From contig NC_135174.1 in assembly GCF_041146795.1 (NCBI RefSeq), positions 17,442,878 to 17,506,877 of the forward strand: DNA of 64,000 bases, in the 5' to 3' direction. How positions within the stretch are numbered: the stretch's first letter is position 1; each line of letters starts with the position of its first letter. This DNA is from Maylandia zebra (Eukaryota; Chordata; Actinopteri; Cichliformes; Cichlidae). A program made the position numbers and the translations under genes. A model generated the notes under the pieces. That model had not been told where the DNA came from and did no database searches. It saw only the letters and a program-made list of their open reading frames with translations. Shown piece after piece: positions 1 to 12,600 of this stretch.

Positions 1-742
1 GTCTTTTGCCAGTTCAGTCAGAAATCCTTTGACTTTTAACATGGGAACAAAGATTTCATTGACACCTGATACATAAATAATACTGCAGAGGGAAATATCT
101 AGTTAATAATTAACACGTCTCAGATTAATGCAGATTATGAGGACAGATATCGACTGACACCATCCAATAATCTGCACTTTACACTTCACAGATGAGGAGA
201 AGTTTTAAAATTAAGTCTATAGAAATTCTGTTGCCACATTGTGGAAGGAGGTCAAAGCAGTGCTTGGCAGTTTCATTAATATGTGTTCATTGCATTCGCA
301 TCATATTTGAATGAAATTTAAGCCTAAGCTGGTGATGAAAATGTTCTCTTTCCAAATAAACAGACTGATGTCAGTACAAAATGAGCATTAAATTAAAATT
401 AAAGTATCTGATTGAGATCAAGAACACTGTCCCAGTGTGTGGTGAAAAGGATAATTGCCTGAAATGTTATCCAAGTTTGAAACACCTTTGCCAAAAGCAA
501 TTTCTGGAACTGGCTTTAACCACCAAGAGTAACAGTCGTCACATTTAAATGTTTCCATTTCCAAACACTTGCAAGCCGGCTGACTACCAATGCTTTCTTC
601 TGTGCCAGTAACTGCCAGGCCTCAGCATCAGGGAGTGATAGAGGGGATGAAATTTCTCACCGTGACGTGACTAAAACATTTAAGGAGCATTCAAACTGAA
701 TTTAAGAACATGTTTAGGTTGCTTTATCAGCGAATGGGCATA
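1..742. other. Upstream intergenic DNA, no gene seen
   Basis: AT-rich non-coding sequence. I see no splice-bounded exon, no recognisable repeat family and no long open frame. Confidence 0.6.
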
Positions 743-2000
743 AGTTGGGGCAAATGTATAAAATGTAAATAAAAACAGAATGCAATGATTTGTAAATTTC
801 ATAAACAGCATATTTTATTCATAGTAAGCCATATAAAAGATTTCAAATGTTTAAACTGAGGCGTTTAATTTGATGGGCGAAACACATCTCAAAACAGCTG
901 GGACAGGGGCAACCAAAGGCTGAAACAGCTGGAGCACCATTTCACAACGAATTAGGTTAATTGGCAACAGGTCAATAACATGATTAGATATAAAATGAGC
1001 ATATTAGAGCGATAACATGCAATAAACTGTAGAACAAATTGTGGAACAATTTCCAAATGTTTGTTAAGTTATCAAGACATCAGGTACAGTGTACTATATA
1101 AAAAATTCTGGGTGTATGGAGAAATCATTCTGTGCAAGGGATAAGGCTGAAAATCAGTGCTGGATGCTTATGATCTTTGGGCCCTCGGGCAGCACTGCAT
1201 TAAAATCAGGCATGATTCTGTCATGGAAATCATTGCAAACACTCAGGAACTCTCCCAGAAATCATTCTCCGTGAACAGAGTTCATGTGCTGTCCACAAGC
1301 GCAGGTTAACAGTCGGACATGCAAATAAGAAGCGATATACTTTTTTTTTGTCATGGTCTTCTCTGTGCCGAAGCTCTTTCAAAATGGATGAGACAACGTG
1401 GAAAACTGTTCTGGGATCAGATGAGTCAAAATTTGAAATTTGTTTGGGAAAACAAAGACGTAGCATCCTCTGGGCTAAAGAGGAGAGGGACCATGTGACT
1501 TGTTATCGGCGCTCAGTTCTAAAGTTTGCATTAGCGCCTGTGGTATGGCACCTTGCACATCTGGAAAGGCAACATCGATGCTGAAAGGTATTTGCAGGTT
1601 TTGCTGCATATTCTCCCATCCAGGTCTTTTTCAGGAAAGCCCTTGCACATTTTAGTAAGACAATTACTTGCTACATGCTTACTGCATCTATTACAACAAC
1701 ATGGCTTCATAGTAGAAGAGTCCGGGTGTGAACTAGCCTGCCTGCAGTTCAGACATTTCCCCAACTGAAAACATTTGGTCCCTCATGAAATGAACGATAC
1801 AGACGATCTAGGACTGTCAAGTGGCCAGAGTCCCCAATAAGAAAAGAATGGGACAGCATTCCTCAATTCCCAGACTGCTTTTAAAAGAAGAGGGTAATAA
1901 GTACTAAACATGGAACTGTCCCAATTTTATTTATTTATTTAAATCATTGCAAATCATTGCCTTTACACATTTTTCCACAGCATCCAAACTTTGTTGGAAT
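743..2000 (+). mobile_element. Decayed Tc1/mariner-like DNA transposon
   Basis: The left end (about 743-805) and right end (about 1945-2000) are imperfect inverted copies of each other. Both carry the pair 'gcaatgatttg' / 'caaatcattgc' and a 'tccaaactttgttgg'-like terminus. The interior resembles the transposase gene of a Tc1-like family widespread in fish and frogs, for example the stretches around 1140-1290, 1380-1500 and 1550-1770, in the + orientation. The frame is broken by many stops and indels, so it cannot encode an active transposase. The length (about 1.26 kb) is a little under that of a full Tc1 element. Family placement rests on remembered consensus, not on a search. Confidence 0.8.
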
Positions 2001-3780
2001 TTGCATTTGAAGTATAGTAATGCTTTTTCAGACACCCTGGCTCAATCTGTGTAGCACCAGTTGACTGATTGACTATGAGCTTGCAAGAAAATTCATCAAA
2101 GTGTTTGCCTTCACATGCGTGCTCTTGTTATTTACTTTTTCTGCTTTCGCATTACAAAACAATTACAGTAGATGCATGGAGTGATTGCTACTGTAACAGA
2201 GCATTCCTTATTTCAGGAGTGACTGGCTGGCCTTCATTACAAACCATGCAAACATTAGCAGCATCATATGTCCAAAGGGGAAAAAATGTTTATGCTGTAG
2301 ACACCTTTTTTTAAATGAGTGATAAGTGTCAGATCATTTCTTCTTTAAAGTGTTATTCCAAGCTGGCAGTGTCTTGTTTTTATTGATCAGAAGGGATGAA
2401 AAACATGTTGCAAGAAAACAAAAGTTACTGTGAAATATCAAAACTTACGGCTCTCTAAGAGGCAGTGAAATGTCTCTTTGCTGTTCTGCATTTTCTACTA
2501 GATAAATAATCCTGTGAAGATGGCATAACTGCACTTCTCTGCTTATTCTTTAGCTAATGTGAACACAATTTACACATTTATTTTAATCAGGAGCAGCAGA
2601 TCGACCTAATGTAAATTAAAGAGAATAAAGCGGGTAAAAACTAAATGAAGGGTGTTCTGGACTCCAAGTGATTTTTGATAAATGAATGACTTGTTATACA
2701 AATATTTTTAAGCTATCAGTATATGACTTTCACTGGGAAAATGCTGACCTGAGGTGATAAGCCACCCAGAGCTTGATGCATCTTGCCTTTTGATCAGTGC
2801 AGCTTGTAGATTACACCCGCACTTGTATGGCATTTGCTCTGTAAACTCAGACTCTTAGGATTTTTTTCCACCCCTTTAGGGTTAATGTTGTATTTCTTCT
2901 GATGATAGCAGAGGTGGGCATACTTCAGGCAAGGCTGCCTAGTTCCAAGATGAGTTCTTCTTTGATTTTCTGTAGAAACGCCTTTAAGCATGGTACGATT
3001 TCAGATGTCCTATACACACCATATTTCCTACATAACATTTTAATTCAGTGTTTAATATAACTGCCATTTTAGGGGCAGAATTTTTGGGAGAAAAAAAATC
3101 TTCAAGATCCCCGAGTGTTCTGCCAAGTAAACTCTTGAGCACAACCATGTTATTTTTTACTCATTCTCGAAATATGATTGGGGGGGATTTTTCAGTGCAC
3201 AAAAGCAAACTTTGATAGAAAAAGTTTTGTCAGCAGTTATCACGATTTATACAGTAACGGCAATTTCAGATAAAGAAGCAATGTGATTTTCTTTTCTTTT
3301 TTCTGCTTAATTCCACTTCCACCCTTGGTGCTGTTTAAGTTGAGGGATTGAAATACTTTGAAACTTTGCTCTTAAGAGTAAAAGAATAAGACTCCTCACT
3401 CCCTCAAAACCGAAGAGCATAAACGTGGGGTTTCTAAACATACTGAAGAACTGAGGCAGGGTGGCAATGAAGACTTCCTTCATTGAGATCCAGACGCTTA
3501 AAAATCGTCACAATTTAGCCGTTTTTATTTCAATTTTAGAGATTTATGTCAAACCTATTCGGTTTTGGTGTCACGGTTTTGGTGGCCTGCGGGTTACATA
3601 AATACATAATAAGCTATTATAAATGTTGATCTTCCTCGAGGTTAATAAGTGAGCTCCATTCAGCTGGAATCGCTCTTACACGTCTTTTACACGTGTAACC
3701 TGCTCGCCGCTGGCAAACCATTTGTTGCGACTGCCTTAACAGCTTGATGTAAATGGAGGCTCTTAATGGCTTTATTAAGG
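2001..3780. other. Distal upstream region of gfra1, no gene seen
   Basis: Non-coding, AT-rich DNA with no exon or repeat that I can name. The last 130 bases become less AT-rich and contain a CACGTG E-box at 3690-3695, so distal regulatory sites for gfra1 are plausible but not demonstrated. Confidence 0.5.
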
Positions 3781-3800
3781 TTATTGGGCGCGCAGCTGCA

Positions 3801-3808
3801 TGACGTCA
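3801..3808. promoter_or_regulatory. Palindromic CRE (CREB/ATF site)
   Basis: TGACGTCA is the full consensus cAMP response element. It lies about 650 bases upstream of the gfra1 start codon and next to an inverted CCAAT box. The site is seen directly; use by CREB/ATF factors is inferred. Confidence 0.5.
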
Positions 3809-4190
3809 CGCCCTCGCACGCTGCATCTCCAGCTTCTGCGTTTTTTTCCATTAGAGTGGAGGACAGTCCAGATCAAACCGCGTTATTTTAGGTTTTACGC
3901 TTTAAAGTCCTTTCATCTAAACGGAGTATTCTTCCCCCTTTTTTCGTTTAACTGGATGTAAAATAATAAATAAATTAAAAAACAAACACTTTCATTCCAT
4001 TCCAGGTAGTGATGGACTGCTCAAGATAAAATAATCCATTTTTCAAGTTGGACTGATTGCTTTTAGGGTTTTGTAATGTGATTTCCAGAGGTTCTGTTTG
4101 CAAAGTTTTCCTCCTCCAACCTGCAGGACTGCGTCGGACTAAGGACCCCCGCAGACAAACAGGAGTTGACGCGAGCAGGGTGAAGTGGAG

Positions 4191-4274
4191 ATGGCCCATC
4201 AGCGCGCTTCCTTGCGTCTCACTCGCTTTTTGTGTCGTCCTAAAGTCCGGCAGGTTCGCACGGTTTGGTTTTAG
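4191..4274 (+). other. Upstream ORF 1 in the gfra1 leader (27 codons)
   Basis: An ATG in strong Kozak context (G at -3 and G at +4) opens a 27-codon frame that ends at TAG 4272-4274. This is 184 bases before the gfra1 ATG and does not overlap it. If the transcript starts upstream of 4191, this ORF would be met first by scanning ribosomes and could damp translation of the receptor. The peptide itself (rich in Arg) has no recognised function. Confidence 0.4.
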
Positions 4275-4331
4275 CCGCCGGACTCCGGTGGAGAGCTGGG
4301 ATTCTCGGGAGTGAGAACGCTCTGCTACAGG

Positions 4332-4415
4332 ATGCTTCGTCTTTTTCTCTCGCACAATGTGCAACCAGAGGACAAGTGGATCAGTTTGACAAGTTCTCGT
4401 GTCATTTTCTTTTAA
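4332..4415 (+). other. Upstream ORF 2 in the gfra1 leader (27 codons)
   Basis: A second ATG with A at -3 opens a 27-codon frame ending at TAA 4413-4415, 43 bases before the main start codon. Both upstream ORFs terminate before the gfra1 ATG, so reinitiation is possible. Relevance depends on where transcription starts. Confidence 0.35.
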
Positions 4416-4458
4416 TCTCGGAAACACCTCGTTAAAAAAGAACATTTTCTAAAGCGCA

Positions 4459-4498
4459 ATGATTTTAACAACTTTTGTCATTACACTGTCCTTTCTGG
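4459..4498 (+). CDS. gfra1: gfra1 coding exon 1 (start codon, signal peptide)
   Basis: Encodes [13 protein letters not shown] plus the first base of codon 14. This is a short hydrophobic run typical of a signal peptide. The start is chosen because it is the only in-frame ATG joined to exon 2 through a perfect donor (gtaagt). The context has G at -3, which is adequate. The phase at the 3' end is 1. Confidence 0.88.
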
Positions 4499-6552
4499 GT
4501 AAGTGCCACATTCATCTGTTGAATTCCTATAATTTATACATAAACATGCGTTTTGAAACGGCGCGTGCTCCTTTGCAGTTCATATGAATAAATTCAAGCA
4601 ACAGAAGGGTGGTGGTGAACAAGGAGCGTCCTTCGCCAAGCGGCAAAGGAGAAGTTCATTGAACTGATTTGTTCTGCTTGCTGGGACACGGTTGTGAGCC
4701 TCCGGGGTTCATAGCTTTTCTGGTGCTCGCTGCATATTTGCGTGTCAGCAGTAATGTGTAGCCTATGTGCGTTAGGAAACAGCACCACAACAACAAAAGT
4801 GCTCTCCAATTAAGCAGTGTGTGCTGACAGATGTCTAAACTGTGCGTAATGCAGTGTCAGTAAAGTAGTTTACACGGACTACACAAATCATTCTCACTCA
4901 CTCTTGTTTCTTACTCCCAGATTCTGTGTTCACCCTGAAGGGTGACAGCGGCTCGGCATCCCGAGCCGTCCGACTGGACTGCGTAAAGGCCAGTGAACAA
5001 TGTCTAAAGGAGTACTCCTGCAGCACCAAGTACCGGACAATGAGGCAGTGTGTGGCGGGGAGGGAGAGCAACTTCAGCGCGGTCCACGGTGCCGAGGCGC
5101 AGGGCGAGTGCCGCAGCGCTATAGATGCCATGAAGCAAAGCCCCCTTTACAACTGTCGATGCCGAAGAGGCATGAAAAAGGAGAAGAACTGTTTGCGGAT
5201 ATTTTGGAGCATATATCAGAGTTTACAGGGTAATTCATGTGCATTTATAGTAGAGGACTGAGCATTAATAAAGATTACTCAAGTAAAAGCATCACTACAT
5301 GTTAGTCCTGAACTTATAAATGTACTCATGTAGATTTATACTTAAAGGCACAGAAATATAAAGTATTTAAAGTATAGTGATTACAAAGTAGGCTGAACGC
5401 CTCCTGTTGTTCTATGATATTACATACTGCTGGACAGTTACCACTCATGCGTTGGTAAAGGTGGAACAAATTTGCAAGGTTATATACTGCAATAATACTT
5501 CAGTTTTTATAAGTTTATCACAAATGTCAAGAACCTGCAGAGTAGAGACAAATCTGTACCTCAGACCTGTACCTGGGTGAGCTACTTGACTTGAGGTTAT
5601 GTCTGAACTCATCATCATCAAAGTTTATCAGTCTACATATCTGTTTATGACTTCAAGAAGGGAACATTTTTTGTATCTGTAATATCACAGTGAGACACAC
5701 GCCAAGATAAACCTTGTTCTCACACTGCATCAAACTGGGATTAATCCCATTTGATCATAATAAATCCAAATTTATGCATCTGATATTATGCTGTTAGAGA
5801 AGACAGCATTTACACACAAACACACACGTTTGCTTTTTGCCATGCAGGTAACGATTTGCTGGAATACTCTCCATATGAACCAGTGAATAGCCGCCTCTCG
5901 GATATCTTCCGCCTGGCTCCCATCATAGCTGGTAAGAACCTGTTTTTGCATTCCTGAGGTTTCACTTTGGACGCTGTGCAGTGTTAAGTCACGGCCATTA
6001 TTTCTCAGTTGTTCTTTAAACCCAGCTTAAGTCACCGCATCGCTGCCACAAATCTGTCACTATTTGACAACCACTTTTTGCTATTGCTGTCTGGTTTCAG
6101 GCTGCAGCTTTCAACGCCTATTATCCATCACAAAAGCTTTTATCTGCCACTGTGACCCACCATACACAAAGCAGAGTAATTTAGTGTATTTCACCCTCAA
6201 AGCAATAATGAGGGGTCTGCATGTTATTCCACTGTCACAGTATAACGCGGGGAGTAGCGGTTATCTGCTAGTTTTGAATTAATCATCCTTTTAGCGTAGA
6301 GGAGGTTTTGTCTGAGCTGCTGGAGACCGCGAGCACTGAATGCCTGGTTTGAAAAGCGAGAGAAAGAAAAAACAGGAAGCATTTGCGTGTTGTAAAGGTA
6401 AATGCCATATGTGTCCTCAAATGTCAAAAGAGTGCAGGTGGACCAGGGAGTGTACACCTAGGCAGGCCCAAAATTAGATCTGCAGAGATCCCATAAACAC
6501 ATTCACAGTGAGACAATTAACCATCTGTGTGCATTCAATGGCACTGATAGAA

Positions 6553-6606
<54 letters not shown>

Positions 6607-9600
6607 AAGTGCAGAACTCTTTGGCATGCCTCAATATTGGGCTTCTGGCAGGAGGAGGGTGTCTATTGCATTGGCCAGCTACCATTTCATTGCAAAAAAA
6701 AGAAAAAAGTGGTCATTTGATTCTTTCTCTCTCCATGTCTCTCGCTCTTCCTATGATTGAATCCACTTGGTATATAACAGTGGTGCTGCTTCAGAGACGA
6801 GGGCACAAATGTATTTCAACAGTGAGAAAAAGGAAACATTACTTTAATTGACATTTCTCACCTGCGCTGGAATTATGGCAAGATACTAAAGAGATACCTG
6901 CAGGTATGGCAATGAGAGGCTGGGAGGAATTGCAAAAGTGACAAAGCGTCCACAATAACCAGTTAAACCAAGTCGGATTTATTAAAAGGCCAAGAAATAA
7001 AACAAAATCAGCTTGAAATAGTCCTGCAAAACCATGTGCAAGTTCCACGACCTCCCAAAAATTCCAAGGAACCCTTTTGAATACATGGGAAAAACCTTCA
7101 TCAAGATATACTTTAAAAAAAAAGAAATTCAAAGCTTACTCGTCAATATTAAAATATTATTTTAAGTAATAATTTAGATTACCTAGGCAGTGTGAGCAAG
7201 ACAAATCAGGAAGCAGCGATGGCTCTGAGGAGCCATTATAACGTAAGCAGCTATAGCTTTTACAAATAAATAAATAAATCATTGAGTAGTCTAGATATCA
7301 GGAATCCATTTGCCATAAGTGACCTCATTCCTGCCTGCAACTAAGCCAGGCCTCGGGCAATCAAAAGGGTAAAATGATGCACATGCGAGCCAAAATCCAA
7401 TGATAGGTACTGTACCCCCTGGAGTCTACTGTTAAGGCATAATACTCCCCATTCTGACTGCTATATCACCCAGATAATAAATATTTGAACAGTAACACTT
7501 TTTTCTGCTCTGTGCTTCAGGACATTTAACTAGAAGTAAAGTACAGGCGTCTCCAGTAAATGCCATGTCTCATCATGGATTTTTTTAACAACAGTATAAG
7601 AAGAAGACTGAAAGAAATTTAGCTTTTACTAATAAAAAATAAATAAAATTGAATAAATCCCAGAGTTTGGGGATTTAAAGTGATTGGGCACAAACATACA
7701 AACAAAAAAAGTAATTTTATTGGTTATTTTGTTTAAAGGACTGACGTTCACTGTAGCCAGCTTCAGCACTTGTTTGTTATGATGTCTCCTTTCCCTCAGT
7801 CAACAAGAACAGCTCAGCGAGACTGATATTGGTTGATCTTCTTGGCTTGAGTTACTCGGTCAGAGTATTCCTCTTCTTCACCCCAGCAGAGCTCTTTGAA
7901 ATTTCTGTCCAATTTTTTTATGATCAGTGATCTATTGAATGATAAAATGATGTCCAATGAGTTTTTATGATCTCTAAAGCACAGAGAGTTCTCCCAGAAG
8001 CCTCTGCTGCCATCCTTTTCCTTTAGTCAGCAGTGAAATCATAAAAAACACCAGTGGATCAGTCAGTCCTTAAAGCATTGTTCCCAGACTAGTTAGAAGT
8101 AGTGATATATATATATTTTTGATGACTTTGCAAACACTTTTTATGGTAAACTATTTGATGTTTACCCTAACAAGGTGATTTCTAAACAGCCATTAGATGA
8201 AGACTTGTTATATCTTGGCATGGTGTGCATGGTATCCTGAAAAATTAAGAGAAAAGTAGGTAAAGATAAAAAAGATGCAGCAGGCCTAAGAAGGAAGAAA
8301 AACAGGTTTGCCAGATTACGCAAGAACTTGATTCAAGGTCAGTAACAACAGGTCTTATTGAATTATTGTTATCAATACATACAGGGAGATACAACGTTGA
8401 GTGTCTACAGCCAATTGTAAACATGGTGGAGGCTCTGTCATGGTTTGGGGTTACATCTCAGCTGTGTACTACAATGTAGTACACAAAGGAGCACTGTCTG
8501 TCATGGATTGGCCTCCCCAGAGACCTGTTGTCACCGTTATTGAAGCAGTGTGAGATCATGTTGAAAGAGAACAGAACAAAAGGCAGAAAAGCTTTGGGAT
8601 GTCCTTCAGGAAGCCCGGAGAACTGTTTCTGAAGACGTCATTGCAATTAATCCAGTGTTTGTTGAGACGGGCGTGTAGAATATCAAATGAACGAATAACA
8701 CAGAGGGCATTCATAACGCAAAGTCAAGACAATTACTCTACCTCTTTTGATTTTTGAGTACTGCCTTTGTTACGTCATTATGGCACCAGTGAAAAGATTT
8801 TCTTATGTCATACTAATAACATTATCGATTCAATCCGAAAGGCGTGACATCGAGGCCACTAACTGGTAGAATATACCCGCAAGGAGCTACTGAAATGAAA
8901 TGCTGCGTCATTTATAAATCAATGATGAAGATCAATCAGTGAGAGTGCTTTTTACAGATACTGGTGTGCAGACAAAGGGAACTGTGGGGCTACAGCACTG
9001 CCCTTAACACACTGCATTTATGTCTATTACAATCTACGAGGGTACTTCAGGGCATTCAAGGCTGGCAGCGGTGGTATGAGTGCCGAATCCATTCCAAGAG
9101 GCTCTTTTCAGTAGCACATAGTGTACATAATATTGAGCAATAAATTAAGCAAATACATTTTCATTTTTAATAAAATGCTTCCTCTTAAAATTCATGTTTG
9201 CATGTATTGCTTCTTTGAAATTTGAGATTGGATTGTGTCAGTGCAGTCTTACGCATGCTTTTTGTACTCAATTAAATTCCAGCCGCTCATGTTCATATGA
9301 AGCTACTTTATAACCACTACAAATCTGAACAAATGTTCTTCACCCCATCCTTAATTGATATCTTGCAGAAGTTTCCAAAACCTCCTCAAGCCAGATCCTC
9401 AAATTTAACACAGAAGCAGTTATTTTCTTTAAGAAAGTCTCCCTACTAGTTACTGGCCCTAGAGCTGATCCCAGTATCTTTACCCCCTCCTCCCAGTCCA
9501 TCCGCAGATCTCATCAGTAGTCCCGCTGAGGATATAGCCACTGAAAAAGAGATGAAGCTTGCCATGATGATTTTCCATTGCAGGAATCTCAAGAATAATT

Positions 9601-12600
9601 CAGTGGGTCTAGATGCCTGAAGCAACAGATTAATCCTCAGTAGTATTTGTCCTTTGCTGCTGGCCTCAGTGTTCCTGTGAACTATCCATATGTGAGCAAA
9701 CTTCTCCAGCTGAACATCAGTGTGGCTATCAGCAGAAGAAACACTTTAAATTTGCTGACTCTTTCTGCACAAACCTGCTTTTAGCTGTATCAGCAAATCA
9801 CTGGATGGCACTTCCTCTCCCCTTTGTTTTTTTCTGCCCCCTCTGAAACCGCAAAAAGCTCAGTTTATTCCAACTGAATTCAATTATGAGGTCGGAAATT
9901 CACTTATATGTTGAGTAATTACACAGCAAATATCAGATATTCGGTGCCATGAAGTAAAACCAACAAAACTTTATTGCATAGTAAGCACACAATTTAAAAT
10001 ATAAGAGGTTTTAGTTATATGCTACTACATCTAAATATGAAGACTGCACAAATCCACCAATATCTGTAGACTAAAATCCAATGAAGATGTTGAATAAACA
10101 CCTCCAGCATGGATGTCACTGAACTGGAGATATACGGCATTACTTTTGTATTATTAAATACATGCATTTGTTAGTTTACTGTGAAAGACAGCTAAATAGT
10201 TGTGTTTGCTGGACATGCTTCGTAAAACTGAAAAACAGTTTTACGAAAAACAGCCTAATTGCTGTAACTGTGAATTATTGCTAATTATCCCTAATTCATG
10301 CAAAGCAAAACTATTTGGTCAATGACATTCTTGGCATGATTGATACTATCAATAGGTATGGAAACTACAAAATACACAAAAATGCAAGTTCACAGGCTGT
10401 CATTTACAAACTTACTAACCCAATTCCAACATGTCTTGCCACTCTGACACATATGAATGTTACCGGAAGAAGTAAAATGGCCTGAAAAGCAGAAATTCCT
10501 CAACATGATGAGTGTACTTTATGGCTTACCGTGATAAGTTGTGCGCAGCAGGCAGAGTGGATATGCAACCATAAGTGATGCAGGCAATTGCTAATGATAG
10601 CTTTGAGATGAAAAAATAAAGTACTGTAGGTTGCAGGTGACACATGATAGTGTTTTCTGACAAGCGTGCTGTTATTTTATGTGAGTTTACCACACCCTAC
10701 GCCCACACACAGGAATATGTACGCATACATGTTGTCACGAATGTGTGCATTACTCCTTCACAGAAAAAAAAACACTCTAGGCATTCATACATGCAGTTAA
10801 ACTCTGAAGAACTGCAGTGATTACGGTAACGGGCAAAAATTTAATTAACTTCTATTCCTTTAATCTAATAATTGTTTTACGTTACATTATCTTTTCAGAT
10901 ATGAGAAATTTGCACAGATCAGTTGATCTCAGTGCGATACCTTTTGATGCATGTAATTGGAAAAATTTGCAGTAATGGTGCTATTTAGGTTTTTTTAATT
11001 TGCACATTTTTGCTGCAAGCCCTTGTGCAACCCATCCCAACCACTGCTTGTTATTCTGTGTCTGACCTAATCATTGTGATAACAGCTGTCACTGTAGACT
11101 TCTTTCTTCATGGTAAAAAGGTGAATTACACAATAAAAAGAAATAATCAATTTCAGATCTAAGCATATGATTAGAAAACTCATGTGGTTCTTAGCACGTT
11201 TTAAAATTAAGTAAATATAATGTTAGATGAACAAAAGAGCATGACATATTACACTTTCTATTGATTTACTGATTTCTATTTAACAAAAATATTCAACATT
11301 GTGCTTAACATTTTCAGGCATTTGTGCTGATATGCCATTTGTCTTTTGCCAAACGTGTTCCTGTGTTTTATGGCCAAATATCTTGACTTTGGTCTCATCC
11401 CTTCAAAGGACATTGTTCCAGAAGTATTGTTGTTGGTCCAGATAAAGTTTTCCAAACCTAAGCTTAAGCTTTGCTTTTTAAAAATTATACAGAAGAAGAT
11501 TAACCTTTAACTTGCTAATCATTTGTTTTTCTGAGATGTAGCCTTTGGTTGTTTGTGTGTTTTGGAAGATTTCCTGAGCATTGAATGGTCTGACCTTGGA
11601 GTGAATTTGCTGAGAACTGCCTTTCTGTTTTTCTCACTGTAGAATCTTGGACTTCAAATTATTTGGAAATTTCCTTAAAACCCTTCCCAGACTGAAGGGC
11701 TGCAACAATCGCTTCTCTAAGATCATTGCTGATGTATTTCCTCCATGGCATTGGGTTAGCACACACCTAAATGCTCCAGACCTGCAAACTGCCCAAACAT
11801 GTGCTTTTATAGAGGCGTTCCTTCTTGCTGATGATCAGTTAATCAAGTGCATTTAATTAGCTGCACCTCGTTACTACCTAACTGCTTAATTTCTACGTAA
11901 TAAGATTTAATGCTGTACTTACTGCACTTAGTTTTTCACCCACTGTTCCATTTTGACTAAATTGTTCTAAAATGAATAATTACATTTAATTTTAAGACTC
12001 AGTACTGATAAAATGGTACCAGTCTAAACTTGTCTGGTAAAGACTGGATTTCTAACAATGATAATGTTTTGATAAGTAAAAACTTAGGACTGAAAGACTA
12101 CTTTTTTTCCATGACAGTATGTACAAGGAAAGTACAAAGTATGCACAAAAAATGCTTTAAAAACAATGTTGTTCTGTAACATTTGTCCACACAGTTCACT
12201 GTAATTTTACAGATAAACCTAACCATCAAAAAAAAAATAGTTGTTGCTCTGGCCAGGCCTTTTTGTACATCTCTTTGAGTAACACACAAAACAAAAACCC
12301 TGTAAAGTGAGAGCAAAAACAGAAAGAAAATTACCATTTTTAACTGGCAAACAACAAAACAACAAAATAGAACAAAAGCACAAAGCAGAGGTGCACCTGG
12401 GTATCATATCTGACTCACAGCAATCAGAGCTCAGAGCTCAGCCTTTCTTTCTGCAATATCCTGCACTGATAGCGCACCAAGTCCAATCAAAAATACTCTA
12501 CTTTAAGTAGAAGATTTCTGGTAAAAGAAAATGCTCCCAACAACCTGAAATTTAAAAGGGTAGTTCAGCTTCCATAGTAACATGTTTGTCACTGGGCACA

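Larger units (their letters stand above)
3781..4458 (+). promoter_or_regulatory. gfra1: Probable gfra1 promoter and 5' UTR region
   Basis: Base composition turns more GC-rich just upstream of the first coding exon. An inverted CCAAT box (ATTGG, 3783-3787) is followed 14 bases later by a perfect palindromic cAMP response element (TGACGTCA, 3801-3808). No convincing TATA box is seen, as is usual for a neural receptor gene with dispersed initiation. The start site is not determined. If transcription begins near 3840-4000, most of this region is 5' UTR. An additional upstream non-coding exon outside this stretch cannot be excluded. Confidence 0.5.

Noticed and set aside
1089-1768. Several 60-80 codon frames upstream of gfra1
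   Set aside because: They are pieces of a decayed Tc1-like transposase in different frames, not genes.
3975-4445. 156-codon frame on the - strand over the gfra1 leader
   Set aside because: No family resemblance, no splice or start context, and it lies opposite the likely promoter and 5' UTR.
6809-6822. 'at gta ttt caa cag' resembling the mammalian DVFQQ microexon in gfra1 intron 3
   Set aside because: It is followed by tgaga and not preceded by an AG acceptor, and its length would be 14, not 15, bases. Coincidental.
6508-6851. Cys-Val-rich open frames
   Set aside because: They are translations of the (GT)25 microsatellite.
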